Positions 23,904-33,108 of a stretch of DNA of 64,000 nucleotides are shown here, in pieces. Every line of letters begins with the position of its first letter. Positions within the stretch are counted from its first letter, which is position 1. The notes beneath the pieces are model-generated. The model was given only the letters and a program-made list of their open reading frames with translations, did not search any database and was not told the DNA's origin. Origin of the DNA: Cupriavidus sp. D384 (lineage in GTDB: Bacteria > Pseudomonadota > Gammaproteobacteria > Burkholderiales > Burkholderiaceae); the NCBI RefSeq assembly GCF_001652915.1, contig NZ_BBQI01000126.1:1-64000 (forward strand). Reading direction: 5' to 3'. The position numbers and the translations under genes are program-made.

Positions 23904-26255
23904 ATGACCCTGCCCACCTCGCCCGCGCCTGGCGCGGGTTGCCCGATCGACCACGCCGCACTGCGCACGCCTGCACTGGCACCGGACGGCTGCCCGGTCA
24001 GCCACAACGCCGCCGCCTTCGATCCGTTCGAAGACGGCTACCAGCAGGACCCGCCCGACTATGTGCGCTGGTCGCGCGAGCAGGAGCCCGTGTTCTACAG
24101 CCCGAAACTGGGCTACTGGGTGGTGACGCGCTTCGACGACATCAAGGCGATCTTCCGCGACAACCTCACGTTCAGTCCGGCCATCGCACTGGAGAAGATC
24201 ACGCCCACCGGCGACGCGGCCAACGCAGTGCTGGCGTCGTACGGCTATGCGATGAACCGGACGCTGGTCAACGAGGACGAACCCGCCCACATGCCGCGCC
24301 GCCGCGCGCTGATGGAGCCGTTCACGCCGGCGGAACTGGTGCACCACGAGCCGCTGGTGCGCCGGCTGGCGCGCGAGTACGTCGACCGCTTTATCGACGA
24401 CGGCCGCGCCGACCTGGTGGACCAGATGCTCTGGGAGGTGCCGCTGACCGTGGCCCTGCATTTCCTTGGCGTGCCCGAGGAAGACATGGATCTGCTGCGC
24501 CAGTACTCGATCGCCCACACGGTGAACACGTGGGGCCGCCCCAGGCCCGAGGAACAGGTGGCCGTAGCCCACGCCGTGGGCAATTTCTGGCAGTTGGCGG
24601 GCCGCATCCTCGACAAGATGCGCAAAGACCCGTCGGGGCCGGGCTGGATGCAGTACGGCATCCGCAAGCAGAAGGAACTGCCCGAGGTTGTCACCGATTC
24701 GTACCTGCACTCGATGATGATGGCCGGCATCGTGGCCGCGCACGAGACCACGGCCAATGCATCGGCCAATGCGATCAAGCTGCTGCTGCAACATCCCGAC
24801 GTCTGGCGCGAGATCTGCGCCGACCCCGCGCTGATCCCCAACGCGGTGGAGGAATGCCTGCGGCACAATGGGTCGGTGGCGGCCTGGCGCCGCGTGGTGA
24901 CCCAGGACACCGAAGTAGGCGGCATCCAGCTGCCGGCGGGCAGCAAGCTGCTGATCGTGACATCGTCGGCCAACCATGACGAGCGGCATTTTTCCGATGC
25001 CGACCTGTTCGACATCCACCGCGACAACGCCAGCGACCAGCTCACCTTTGGCTATGGCGCGCACCAGTGCATGGGCAAGAACCTGGCGCGCATGGAAATG
25101 CAGATCTTCCTCGAAGAGCTGACCAGCCGCCTGCCGCATCTGCGGCTGGCCGACCAGCACTTCACCTACGTACCCAATACGTCGTTCCGTGGCCCCGAGC
25201 ACCTGTGGGTGGAATGGGACCCTGCACGGAACCCCGAACGCACCGATCCGGCCGTGCTGGCGCCGCGCGATGCGGTGCGCATCGGCGAGCCCACGGGCAA
25301 TATCGGCCGGACACTGGTGGTCGATGCGGTCGAACCCGCCGCGCAGGACGTGCTGCGTATCCGGCTGGTGTCGCAGGACGGACGCCCCTTGCCGCGCTGG
25401 TCGCCGGGCGCGCATATCGACATCGAATGCGGCGACACCGGCATATCGCGCCAGTATTCGCTGTGCGGTGACCCCGCCGATGCCAAGGCGTTCGAGATTG
25501 CCGTGCTGCGCGAGGCGGAAAGCCGTGGCGGGTCGGCCTGGATCCATGCCAACCTGCGCGCCGGCGACCGCATCAAGGTGCGCGGCCCGCGCAACCACTT
25601 CCGGCTCGACGAAAGCTGCCGCAAGGCCATCTTCGTCGCGGGCGGCATCGGCGTGACGCCGGTCAGCGCCATGGCACGGCGTGCGCGCGAACTCGGCATC
25701 GACTACGTGTTTCACTACTGCGGCCGTTCGCGCCAGGCCATGGCCCTGCTCGACGAACTGGCGGCCCTGCATGGCAACCGCCTGCACATCCACGCCGCCG
25801 ACGAAGGCAATCGCGCCGACCTCGCCCGGCTGCTCGCCAGCCCGGACAGCCGCACGCATGTCTACGCCTGCGGCCCGGCAAGAATGATCGAAGCGCTGGA
25901 AGCCGGCTGCGCCAGCTGGCCCGAAGACACGCTGCGCGTGGAACATTTCAGCTCCACGCTCGGCACGCTGGACCCGTCGAAGGAGCAGGCCTTCACCGTG
26001 GAACTGAAGGACTCGGGCCTCACGCTCGATGTGCCAGCCGACCAGACCCTGCTCACCGCACTGCGCTGCGCCAACATCGACGTGCAGAGCGATTGCGAGG
26101 AAGGCCTGTGCGGGTCGTGCGAAGTGCGCGTGCTGGCCGGCGACATCGACCACCGCGACGTCGTGCTCACCCGCAGCGAGCGCGACGCGAACAACCGCAT
26201 GATGTCGTGCTGCTCGCGTGCGGCGCGCGGCGGGAAGATCGTGCTGGCGCTCTAG
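23904..26255 (+). CDS. Self-sufficient cytochrome P450 (CYP116B type) fused to a phthalate-dioxygenase-reductase-like domain
   Basis: 783 aa, the usual CYP116B length. The P450 part spans about residues 1-440: I-helix MAGIVAAHETTANA, ExxR in EECLRHNG, and haem loop FGYGAHQCMGKNLAR (Cys about 388). An FMN/NADH reductase follows (about 460-690: RQYSLCGD, FVAGGIGVTPVSAMARRA). The C-terminal [2Fe-2S] ferredoxin has CEEGLCGSC and a distant CC. All redox partners are on one chain. Family members hydroxylate or dealkylate diverse small aromatics, fatty chains and thiocarbamates; the true substrate is unknown. Its TAG overlaps the stop of the convergent lysR by four bases. Confidence 0.96.
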   Translation: MTLPTSPAPGAGCPIDHAALRTPALAPDGCPVSHNAAAFDPFEDGYQQDPPDYVRWSREQEPVFYSPKLGYWVVTRFDDIKAIFRDNLTFSPAIALEKITPTGDAANAVLASYGYAMNRTLVNEDEPAHMPRRRALMEPFTPAELVHHEPLVRRLAREYVDRFIDDGRADLVDQMLWEVPLTVALHFLGVPEEDMDLLRQYSIAHTVNTWGRPRPEEQVAVAHAVGNFWQLAGRILDKMRKDPSGPGWMQYGIRKQKELPEVVTDSYLHSMMMAGIVAAHETTANASANAIKLLLQHPDVWREICADPALIPNAVEECLRHNGSVAAWRRVVTQDTEVGGIQLPAGSKLLIVTSSANHDERHFSDADLFDIHRDNASDQLTFGYGAHQCMGKNLARMEMQIFLEELTSRLPHLRLADQHFTYVPNTSFRGPEHLWVEWDPARNPERTDPAVLAPRDAVRIGEPTGNIGRTLVVDAVEPAAQDVLRIRLVSQDGRPLPRWSPGAHIDIECGDTGISRQYSLCGDPADAKAFEIAVLREAESRGGSAWIHANLRAGDRIKVRGPRNHFRLDESCRKAIFVAGGIGVTPVSAMARRARELGIDYVFHYCGRSRQAMALLDELAALHGNRLHIHAADEGNRADLARLLASPDSRTHVYACGPARMIEALEAGCASWPEDTLRVEHFSSTLGTLDPSKEQAFTVELKDSGLTLDVPADQTLLTALRCANIDVQSDCEEGLCGSCEVRVLAGDIDHRDVVLTRSERDANNRMMSCCSRAARGGKIVLAL

Positions 26256-27187
26256 GAATGCGGCTTCCGCCTGCCACCCCGGGCACCCTGCCGCTGCACC
26301 TGCGCGTGATCGCGGATCATGTCGACCAGCGCGCGCAGGCCGGCTGGCGCATGGCGGCGGCTGGGGTAGTACAGGCATAAGCCGTCGAGCGGCGGCGTCC
26401 AGTCTTCCAGCACGCGCACGAGGCTGCCGGCTTCCAGGTCGGCGGCAACCGTCCATTCGGTCAGGTAGGCCAGGCCCATGCCGGCGCGCGCCGCCGCCAG
26501 CATCAGGCTTCCGTCGTCGAGCGTCAGGCCGCCCTGCCCATCGAAGCGCACCACTTCACCTTGCCGCTCGAATTCCCACTGGTAGATCGTGCCGCTGGGC
26601 ATGCGGCTGCGAATGCAGCGATGCGCCTTCAGATCGGCTGGCACGCGCGGCTTGCGATGGCCCGCGAAGTACGCGGGGCTGCCGACCACGGCAAAGCGCT
26701 GGCGGTCGCCGAACGGCACGGCCACCATGTCCTGCGGCACCGTCCCGGCCAGGCGGACACCGGCGTCGAAGCCCTCCACCACGATGTCGACGAGCTTGCC
26801 CTCCGTCACGATATCGAGCTTCATCTCCGGATAGCGCGCCAGGAACGCCACGAACACGGCCATCACCTGATGCGCCGCGCCCACCGACGTATTGATGCGC
26901 AACGTGCCCGATGGCGTATCGCCATAGCTGCCCGCCCGATCCATCGCCTCGCGGATGGTGGACAAGGCCGGCGCAACGCTGGCTACAAACTGGGCCCCCG
27001 CCTCGGATAGCGACACGCTGCGCGTTGTCCGGTTGAACAGCCGCACACCGATGCGGCCCTCCAGCCCCGCCACCGCATGGCTCAGCGCCGACGTCGACAC
27101 CCCCATCTCGTTGGCCGCCGCCCGGAATCCGCGATGCCGCGCCACCGCCAGCACGGCCTCAAGCTCGCCCAGCCCGGAAGTCTTCAT
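26252..27187 (-). CDS. LysR-family transcriptional regulator
   Basis: 311 aa. The N-terminal HTH (GFRAAANEMGVSTSALSHAVAGLE) is typical of the AaeR/PgrR-like subgroup (LFNRTTRSVSLSEAG), with a substrate-binding domain after residue 90. It is divergent from the aldehyde dehydrogenase across 70 bases that contain an ATACA-N8-TGTAT repeat, so it likely regulates that gene. Its end overlaps the P450 stop codon. Confidence 0.93.
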   Translation of the reverse strand: MKTSGLGELEAVLAVARHRGFRAAANEMGVSTSALSHAVAGLEGRIGVRLFNRTTRSVSLSEAGAQFVASVAPALSTIREAMDRAGSYGDTPSGTLRINTSVGAAHQVMAVFVAFLARYPEMKLDIVTEGKLVDIVVEGFDAGVRLAGTVPQDMVAVPFGDRQRFAVVGSPAYFAGHRKPRVPADLKAHRCIRSRMPSGTIYQWEFERQGEVVRFDGQGGLTLDDGSLMLAAARAGMGLAYLTEWTVAADLEAGSLVRVLEDWTPPLDGLCLYYPSRRHAPAGLRALVDMIRDHAQVQRQGARGGRRKPHS

Positions 27188-27206
27188 TGTTCGATTCTGT
27201 TTAACG

Positions 27207-27224
27207 ATACATAAACGATTGTAT
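27207..27224. promoter_or_regulatory. Candidate LysR box between lysR and aldehyde dehydrogenase
   Basis: ATACA-TAAACGAT-TGTAT: inverted half-sites with the T-N11-A pattern expected for LysR-type regulators, located about 20 bases in front of the regulator's ATG. Confidence 0.5.
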
Positions 27225-27257
27225 GGCTAGTCAACGCAATGCGCGGCCTCTATCTTG

Positions 27258-28712
27258 ATGACAACGCCAACTCCCTTCTCATACACCATGTATCGCATCG
27301 ACCAGATCTACGTTGACGGCGCCTTTGTCACGCCGCACGGCGACGAGCCGTTCGCCCTGTTCAACCCGGCCACCGGGTCGGTCATCGGCCACGTCCGGCT
27401 GGCGGACGAAGTGGACGCCGCCCGCGCCGTGGCCGCCGCCAGACGCGCGTTTCCCGCGTTCTCGCGCACCACCCCGCGCGAGCGCATCGACATGCTCCTG
27501 CGCATGCACGCCGCAGTGCTGGCACGTGAAGACGATCTGCTGGATGCCATCGTCGAGGAATACGGGGCGCCAGCGTCACGCGCCCGCTGGATGGCCCGGC
27601 ACGCCAGCGAAGTGCTGCGCGATGCCGCCGGCGTGCTGGAAGGCTATGCGTTCACGCGGCGCTTGGGCACCGCCGAGGTGGTCATGCAGCCGCTGGGCGT
27701 AGCCGGGCTGATCACCCCGTGGAACAACGATGCCGGCTTTATCACCGGCAAGCTGGCGGCGGCACTGGCCGCTGGCTGCACGGCCGTGGTCAAGCCCAGC
27801 GAGATGAGCGCGTTGCAGACGCGCATCGTGACCGAAGCGCTGCACGCGGCGGGATTGCCGCCGGGCGTCTTCAATATCGTCACCGGCCGGGGCGACACGG
27901 TGGGCACGGCCATCAGCACCCATCCCGACGTGGCAAAGCTGTCATTTACGGGATCGACGGCAGTGGGCAAGCAGATCCTGCGCACGGCGGCGGAATCGCT
28001 CAAGCGCACCACGCTGGAACTGGGCGGCAAGTCGCCGGCGATCGTGCTCGACGATGCCGACTTCGACCAGGCCGTGCCGCTGACCCTGCAGGCCGGCTTC
28101 ATGAACAGCGGGCAGGCCTGCATCGCCGGCACGCGCATCCTGGTGCCGCAGGCACGGCTGGCCGAATTCGAGGCCCGCATGGTGGCGGCCATGGCCGGCG
28201 TCCGCGCAGGCGACCCGCACGACCCCGCCACCACCATCGGCCCGATGGTCAGCCAGAAACAGTGGGATCGCGTGCAACGCTATATCGGCATCGGTATCGA
28301 CGAAGGTGCCCGACTGCTGGCCGGCGGTCCGGGACGTCCAGAGGGCATCGAGGCAGGCTGGTTCGTCCGGCCCACCGTGTTCAGCGACGTGACCAACGAC
28401 ATGACCATCGCCCGCGAGGAAATCTTCGGGCCGGTGCTGTCGATCCTGACCTACCGCGATACCGACGAAGCGATCGCGATCGCCAACGACACGCCCTACG
28501 GACTGCAGGCCTACGTGATGTCCGGCGATATGGCGCGGGCACGCCAGGTGGCATCGCGCATCGAAGCCGGCCGCGTGCTGGTGAACACCGTCACGCACGA
28601 TCCGGCCGCACCGTTCGGCGGCTTCAAGCAGTCGGGCATCGGCCGCGAGTACGGAACATTCGGGCTCGAAGCGTTCCTGGAGCCGAAGGCCGTGCTGGGT
28701 GTGGCGGCCTGA
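27258..28712 (+). CDS. NAD(P)-dependent aldehyde dehydrogenase
   Basis: About 484 aa, complete ALDH superfamily member. The oxyanion Asn is in GLITPWNNDAGF, the general-base Glu in LELGGKSPA, the nucleophilic Cys in NSGQACIAGTR, and the cofactor motif is FTGSTAVGK. The start is uncertain: ATG 27258 gives an 11-residue longer N-terminus than ATG 27288 (MYRIDQIYVDG), which aligns better with the family, and neither has a clear ribosome site. The physiological aldehyde is unknown; proximity to the P450 suggests but does not prove a shared pathway. Confidence 0.92.
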   Translation: MTTPTPFSYTMYRIDQIYVDGAFVTPHGDEPFALFNPATGSVIGHVRLADEVDAARAVAAARRAFPAFSRTTPRERIDMLLRMHAAVLAREDDLLDAIVEEYGAPASRARWMARHASEVLRDAAGVLEGYAFTRRLGTAEVVMQPLGVAGLITPWNNDAGFITGKLAAALAAGCTAVVKPSEMSALQTRIVTEALHAAGLPPGVFNIVTGRGDTVGTAISTHPDVAKLSFTGSTAVGKQILRTAAESLKRTTLELGGKSPAIVLDDADFDQAVPLTLQAGFMNSGQACIAGTRILVPQARLAEFEARMVAAMAGVRAGDPHDPATTIGPMVSQKQWDRVQRYIGIGIDEGARLLAGGPGRPEGIEAGWFVRPTVFSDVTNDMTIAREEIFGPVLSILTYRDTDEAIAIANDTPYGLQAYVMSGDMARARQVASRIEAGRVLVNTVTHDPAAPFGGFKQSGIGREYGTFGLEAFLEPKAVLGVAA

Positions 28713-28743
28713 CCGGCACCGCCTCCGCTGCCATGCCGCGCGG

Positions 28744-28781
28744 GGCGCCATTCCCGGCGGCGGCGAGCGCCGCCGGGCGCC
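28744..28781. terminator. Strong hairpin between convergent aldehyde dehydrogenase and methyltransferase genes
   Basis: Perfect 10-bp stem CCCGGCGGCG / CGCCGCCGGG with loop GCGAG (28753-28777), which can extend with flanking GGCGCC / GGCGCC. There is no T-run. Confidence 0.6.
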
Positions 28782-28784
28782 GTG

Positions 28785-29783
28785 CTAGTTATTGGCTGCC
28801 TGGCCGGGCGCCCGGGCCACGCAGAACAGGCTCATCGCCGCCTGCGGGGTGCCCGGCTTGATGCCCGACAGGCGCTGCGCCATGCGCATTTTCAGTGGCG
28901 CCCGGCCGATCTGCCCCTCGAACACTTCGGCTCCCACGAAATGATTGTGTGGAAGCACGCTCACCTGCCATCCGTGCGGCTCGAGCACGCCGCGCAGGAA
29001 GGCCTCGGTCACGCCGTCGCCGGGACGGTGATGCAATTCCGTCGCCAGTGCCCAATATTGTTCGTTGTCGGCCGCGGCATGGCCTCCGCGCTTGAGCCAG
29101 CGGTAGATCGGCACGCGCAGCCGCCACATCAGCATCGCAACGCCACGGAAATTCCATGCGGTGAACTGGGGATCATGGTCGGTGACCAGCACCCCGCCCG
29201 GCTTGACCAGCCGCGCGGCTTCGGCCAGCACGGCAGCCATGTCGTCGCAGTGGTGCAGGGACCCGTTGATGGCCACGATATCGGCAATGCCAGACGCCAG
29301 CGGCATGTCGTGCGCATCGGCCTGCAGCGGGACATAGCCCACCGCCACCGCTCGCTGCAGGCTGCCTTCCGCGACATCGACACCAATGGCCACCCGCGGC
29401 GTGCCGCCCAGCGTGGCCAGCACGTTGCCAGGGCCGCAGCCCACATCCACGAGTACCTTCCCATCGAGAGGGCCCGTGACCGCATGCCAGCGCTCGCGCC
29501 ATTGCGCGTAGCGATGGACGCTGACGAGCCAGTCGTCCATCCATTTGGGATGGCTGAAATAGTGTGCATTGGCGCGCATGCCCCGCGTGTAGCGGATCGT
29601 GGCCCGGGGGAACCATCCGGCCTGCACGGAGGCACCCGCCTTCAGATAGGGCTGCAGGCGCTGCATGTAATCGTGGCCCCGGCTGTCTCGTTCTTCATGA
29701 TGCGGCAATGGCTGGGCCGCTGGCGGATCGACGGCCGTCACCGGTTCCGTCCAGCCCCCTGCAAGCGTATCGGACTGCTCCAT
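28785..29783 (-). CDS. Class I SAM-dependent methyltransferase
   Basis: 332 aa. SAM-binding motif I is VLVDVGCGPGNVLA, motif II/III GVDVAEGSLQRA, and the post-motif region is NGSLHHCDDMAAVLAEAARLVKPGG. An N-terminal ~90-residue extension and a C-terminal ~100-residue region differ from small Methyltransferase_11 proteins. The start at 29783 is chosen for its GGGGGTGAT site; an upstream in-frame ATG would add a Phe-rich stretch derived from an A/T tract. Substrate unknown. Confidence 0.85.
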   Translation of the reverse strand: MEQSDTLAGGWTEPVTAVDPPAAQPLPHHEERDSRGHDYMQRLQPYLKAGASVQAGWFPRATIRYTRGMRANAHYFSHPKWMDDWLVSVHRYAQWRERWHAVTGPLDGKVLVDVGCGPGNVLATLGGTPRVAIGVDVAEGSLQRAVAVGYVPLQADAHDMPLASGIADIVAINGSLHHCDDMAAVLAEAARLVKPGGVLVTDHDPQFTAWNFRGVAMLMWRLRVPIYRWLKRGGHAAADNEQYWALATELHHRPGDGVTEAFLRGVLEPHGWQVSVLPHNHFVGAEVFEGQIGRAPLKMRMAQRLSGIKPGTPQAAMSLFCVARAPGQAANN

Positions 29784-30003
29784 ATCACCCCCAACAAAAA
29801 AAAACGAAAAAAAAGCCATTCCCAGTGCCGCGCTAGGTGCGCGGTCATCGGCAGGGCATGTCTGGGTATGGGACTGGATGGCACGTGTCAGGACACGGCC
29901 GCTTGAAGCATTAAGAGAAAATTAACAGTGTTATCGCAGTGCAGCAGTGTCCGAAAAGCTGCATTTAGTGCGCATTGGGTGCGGTAGCACACATAACTCG
30001 GGG

Positions 30004-31068
30004 TCAGCGACGGAACCAGAAGACTGAAAGTGCACCGGCCGCCACCAAGAGCAGGCCGGAGATCGCCGCAAACAGCGCGCCGATCTCGGTCTCCCTGCGC
30101 TCCAGTGCAAAGCGCGCCGTCAGTTGACGGTAGACACGGCTCAGGTCGGCGGCCGAGCCCGCCTGGAAATACTCCCCGCCCGTGAGATTGGCCACGGCAC
30201 GCAAGGCGGGTTCGTCGAGTTGCATGAAGTAGGACAGCACGGGCTCGCCCGCCACCCCGCCCTGCGCCGATCCGAAGCCCACCGTATAGACGCGCACGCC
30301 CCGCTGCGCGGCCATGCGCGCCGCATCGAGCGGATCGGGGCCGGTGGTGCGCCGTCCATCGCTGAGCAGGATCACCGCCCCGTGACGGTACGATCCGGGC
30401 TGCACCGGCGGCCGCTCCTTGGCGCGCTTGCGCGCGGCGTCCGCCGCCGCCGCTTCGTCCAGTGACGTGGCCGGCCGCCCGATCAGTGGCGAGCCGTCGT
30501 TGAACAGCACGGCTTCGAGGTCGATGCCGTCATCGGGAAACAGTACGGCCAGTGCCTGTATCAGGCCGCTGCCGGTGGCAGTGCCGCGCTGGAGCTGGAA
30601 GCGGTCCAGCGCATCGAGCATGTCCTGGCGGTTATCTGTCGGCGACAGCACTTCGGCGGCGGTGGCGGCAAACGACACGATGCCCAGCCGCACGCTCGAT
30701 GGCAGCCCCACCACCAGGTCGCGTGCTGCCTGCTGGGCCGCAGCGATGCGCGTGGGGGCAACGTCGGTGGCCTCCATGCTGCGCGAGACATCCATCGCCA
30801 GCACCAGCGTGATCGTGTCGGAAGGCAGCGTGATGGTGGCGCTGGGCCGCGCACAGGCCAGCAAGGCGGCGCCCAGCGCAAGCAGGAACAGCACGGGGGG
30901 AATGTGGCGCCGCAGACGCTGGCCGGGACCCAGCGCGGCGCGCGGCAATGCAAGGCTGGCATAGAGCAGGGCTGCCTTCTTGCGCCGTGCAATCAGATAC
31001 ACGTAGGCGGCTGCCAGCAGTGGGAGCAAAAGCAGCAGCCAGAGCATTTGCGGCCAGAGAAACTGCAT
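30004..31068 (-). CDS. BatB-like von Willebrand A membrane protein
   Basis: 354 aa. Two N-terminal helices (about 7-25 and 58-75) are followed by a VWA domain with an intact MIDAS start DVSRSM and downstream Thr/Asp (LLSDGRRTTG), and a C-terminal helix (LFAAISGLLLVAAGALSVFW). This is the Bat/aerotolerance-type layout. An AAGGAG site precedes the start. It is divergent from the protease-moxR-DUF58-VWA operon with 72 bases between, and is related in layout to the VWA gene at the operon's end. Confidence 0.85.
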   Translation of the reverse strand: MQFLWPQMLWLLLLLPLLAAAYVYLIARRKKAALLYASLALPRAALGPGQRLRRHIPPVLFLLALGAALLACARPSATITLPSDTITLVLAMDVSRSMEATDVAPTRIAAAQQAARDLVVGLPSSVRLGIVSFAATAAEVLSPTDNRQDMLDALDRFQLQRGTATGSGLIQALAVLFPDDGIDLEAVLFNDGSPLIGRPATSLDEAAAADAARKRAKERPPVQPGSYRHGAVILLSDGRRTTGPDPLDAARMAAQRGVRVYTVGFGSAQGGVAGEPVLSYFMQLDEPALRAVANLTGGEYFQAGSAADLSRVYRQLTARFALERRETEIGALFAAISGLLLVAAGALSVFWFRR

Positions 31069-31140
31069 GCCCTGCTCCTTGGCGCGTGAGTAAGAGGATG
31101 GTACTGTATTTTTTAAGGCGCGACGGAACCGGGGGCTGCA

Positions 31141-32082
31141 ATGAAACGGGTGACGATCTACGGGTTGGTTTCAGTGGCCATCGTCCTGGTGTTCGCGGCA
31201 GGCGTATCGGTCTCGTGGCTGTCGCAGCCGCCGCCCCGCAAGCTCACGCAGGCCGACATCGACGCCGCCGTGCTGCACACGCTGCAGACCAAGACCCTGC
31301 CATCCCAGGCCGCGCGGGCCGCCGAATCCATTCGCGAATCGGTGGTCGAGATCCGCAGCTTCGCACCGGAAAAGGCACCCGAGCCTCCGCCCGCCGCCAA
31401 GGCCAAACGCGATCCGCCGGACGCAAGATCGAAATCCGCACAGAAGCCCGCGCCGAAGTCCGCACCGAACGCCAGCCCCCAGCGCGATGAAGCTGCCGCC
31501 ACCGATCCGCCCCGGCGAAGCGAGCAGCCCGAAGCCAGGTCGGAAGCCCGCCACATTGGCTCCGGTGTGGTCGTGACCGAAACCGGCACCATCATCACGA
31601 ACTATCACGTGGTGGCCGACGCCAGCCGCCTGGAGGTCACGTTCCACAACGGCCAGACGTCGGAAGCATCGCTGCTGCAGGCGATGCCCGATAAGGACCT
31701 TGCCATCGTGCAGCCGAAATCGATCCCCGACGACCTCCCCGCCGCCACGCTCGGCTCCAGCCAGAACCTTGCGCCCGGCATGGAAGTGGTGGCGGTGGGC
31801 TTTCCGTTCGGCATCGGCCCGTCGGTGTCGGCTGGCGTGATTTCCGGGCTCGACCGGCAGTTCGTGTCGCCGGATCGCAAGCAGAAGCTCGACAAGCTGA
31901 TCCAGTTCGATGCGGCGGCCAACCCCGGCAATTCGGGCGGCCCGCTGGTGAACATGAACGGCGAGGTGGTGGGCATCGTCACCGCCATCCTCAACCCCAA
32001 TCCGAGCGGCACCTTTCTCGGCATCGGCTTTGCCATCACGATAGAAAGTGCCGGCATGGCCCTTGGATCATCTCCCTTCTAG
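31141..32082 (+). CDS. Membrane-anchored S1C (HtrA-like) serine protease lacking a PDZ domain
   Basis: 313 aa. A single N-terminal helix (about 5-25) anchors a periplasmic protein. A Lys/Pro/Ala-rich linker (about 75-135) leads to a trypsin-like domain with the triad His in TNYHVVADA, Asp in MPDKDLAIVQ and Ser in NPGNSGGPL. The protein ends soon after GTFLGIGFAI with an unusual tail (TIESAGMALGSSPF) and no PDZ domain, so the usual DegP/DegS regulation is absent. moxR starts 12 bases later. Role within the MoxR cluster unknown. Confidence 0.88.
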   Translation: MKRVTIYGLVSVAIVLVFAAGVSVSWLSQPPPRKLTQADIDAAVLHTLQTKTLPSQAARAAESIRESVVEIRSFAPEKAPEPPPAAKAKRDPPDARSKSAQKPAPKSAPNASPQRDEAAATDPPRRSEQPEARSEARHIGSGVVVTETGTIITNYHVVADASRLEVTFHNGQTSEASLLQAMPDKDLAIVQPKSIPDDLPAATLGSSQNLAPGMEVVAVGFPFGIGPSVSAGVISGLDRQFVSPDRKQKLDKLIQFDAAANPGNSGGPLVNMNGEVVGIVTAILNPNPSGTFLGIGFAITIESAGMALGSSPF

Positions 32083-32094
32083 ACGCGGAGGCCC

Positions 32095-33108
32095 ATGAAC
32101 GATCAAGCCCGGGGCGCCATCGACAGCGCCAACCTGATGGAACGCCTGCTGTACGAGGTGAAACGCGTGGTGGTGGGACAGGACCACTTTCTCGAACGGG
32201 TGCTCGTGGCCATGCTGGCCGGCGGGCACCTGCTGGTGGAAGGCGTGCCCGGCCTGGCCAAGACGCTCACGGTCAACACGCTGGCACGGACCATGAGCGG
32301 ATCGTTCAAGCGCATCCAGTTCACGCCCGACCTGCTGCCCGCCGACCTGATCGGCACCCGCATGTACAACCAGGGCACCGGCGAGTTCTCCACGGTGCGC
32401 GGGCCGGTCTTCGCCCACCTGCTGCTGGCCGACGAGATCAACCGCGCGCCGGCCAAGGTGCAGAGCGCACTGCTGGAAGTGATGCAGGAAAAGCAGGTGA
32501 CGATTGCCGGCGAGACGCATCCGGTGCCAACGCCCTTCCTGGTCATGGCCACCCAGAACCCGATCGAGACCGAGGGCACCTATCCGCTGCCGGAAGCCCA
32601 GGTCGACCGCTTCATGATGAAGGTGCTGGTGGGCTATCCCAGCGAGGAAGAAGAGGTGGTGATCGTCAACCGCGTGACCGGCCCGCGCATCAGCGTGAGC
32701 CCGATCGCCACGCCCGAGCACCTGGCCGGGCTGCAGGACGAGTGCCGCAAGGTGTACGTGGACCCGGGCCTGATCCAGTACGCGGTGCGCGTGGTGGCCG
32801 CCACGCGCAAGCCTGCCAGCCACGGACTGGAGGACCTTGAGCGCTACGTGTCGTTCGGGGCCAGCCCGCGTGCCACCATCGGCCTGATCGAGGGGGCGCG
32901 TGCGCTGGCCTACCTGCGCGGACGCGACTACGCACTGCCAGAGGATGTGACCGACCTGGTGCCAGACGTGCTGCGCCATCGCATCGTGCTGTCGTACGAG
33001 GCGATCTCCGATGGGGTGACGGCCGACCAGCTGATTGCCCGCATCCTGCAGGCGCTGCCGGTGCCGGAACGGCCCATGGAATCCCATGTTCGGGCGGCTG
33101 CGCGCTAG
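32095..33108 (+). CDS. moxR: MoxR-family AAA+ ATPase
   Basis: 337 aa chaperone-like ATPase. Walker A is GVPGLAKT, Walker B LLLADEINRAPAK, sensor 1 MATQNPIETEGTYPLPEAQ, and a C-terminal lid domain follows. MoxR proteins work with DUF58 and VWA partners in metal-cofactor insertion or complex maturation. The gene overlaps the DUF58 gene by 23 bases. Confidence 0.95.
   Translation: MNDQARGAIDSANLMERLLYEVKRVVVGQDHFLERVLVAMLAGGHLLVEGVPGLAKTLTVNTLARTMSGSFKRIQFTPDLLPADLIGTRMYNQGTGEFSTVRGPVFAHLLLADEINRAPAKVQSALLEVMQEKQVTIAGETHPVPTPFLVMATQNPIETEGTYPLPEAQVDRFMMKVLVGYPSEEEEVVIVNRVTGPRISVSPIATPEHLAGLQDECRKVYVDPGLIQYAVRVVAATRKPASHGLEDLERYVSFGASPRATIGLIEGARALAYLRGRDYALPEDVTDLVPDVLRHRIVLSYEAISDGVTADQLIARILQALPVPERPMESHVRAAAR

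Noticed and set aside
23631..26456. 941-codon open frame on the minus strand opposite the P450
   Set aside because: It mirrors the codon pattern of the P450 on the other strand, is rich in His/Arg/Gln, and has no domain features; a typical shadow in GC-rich DNA.
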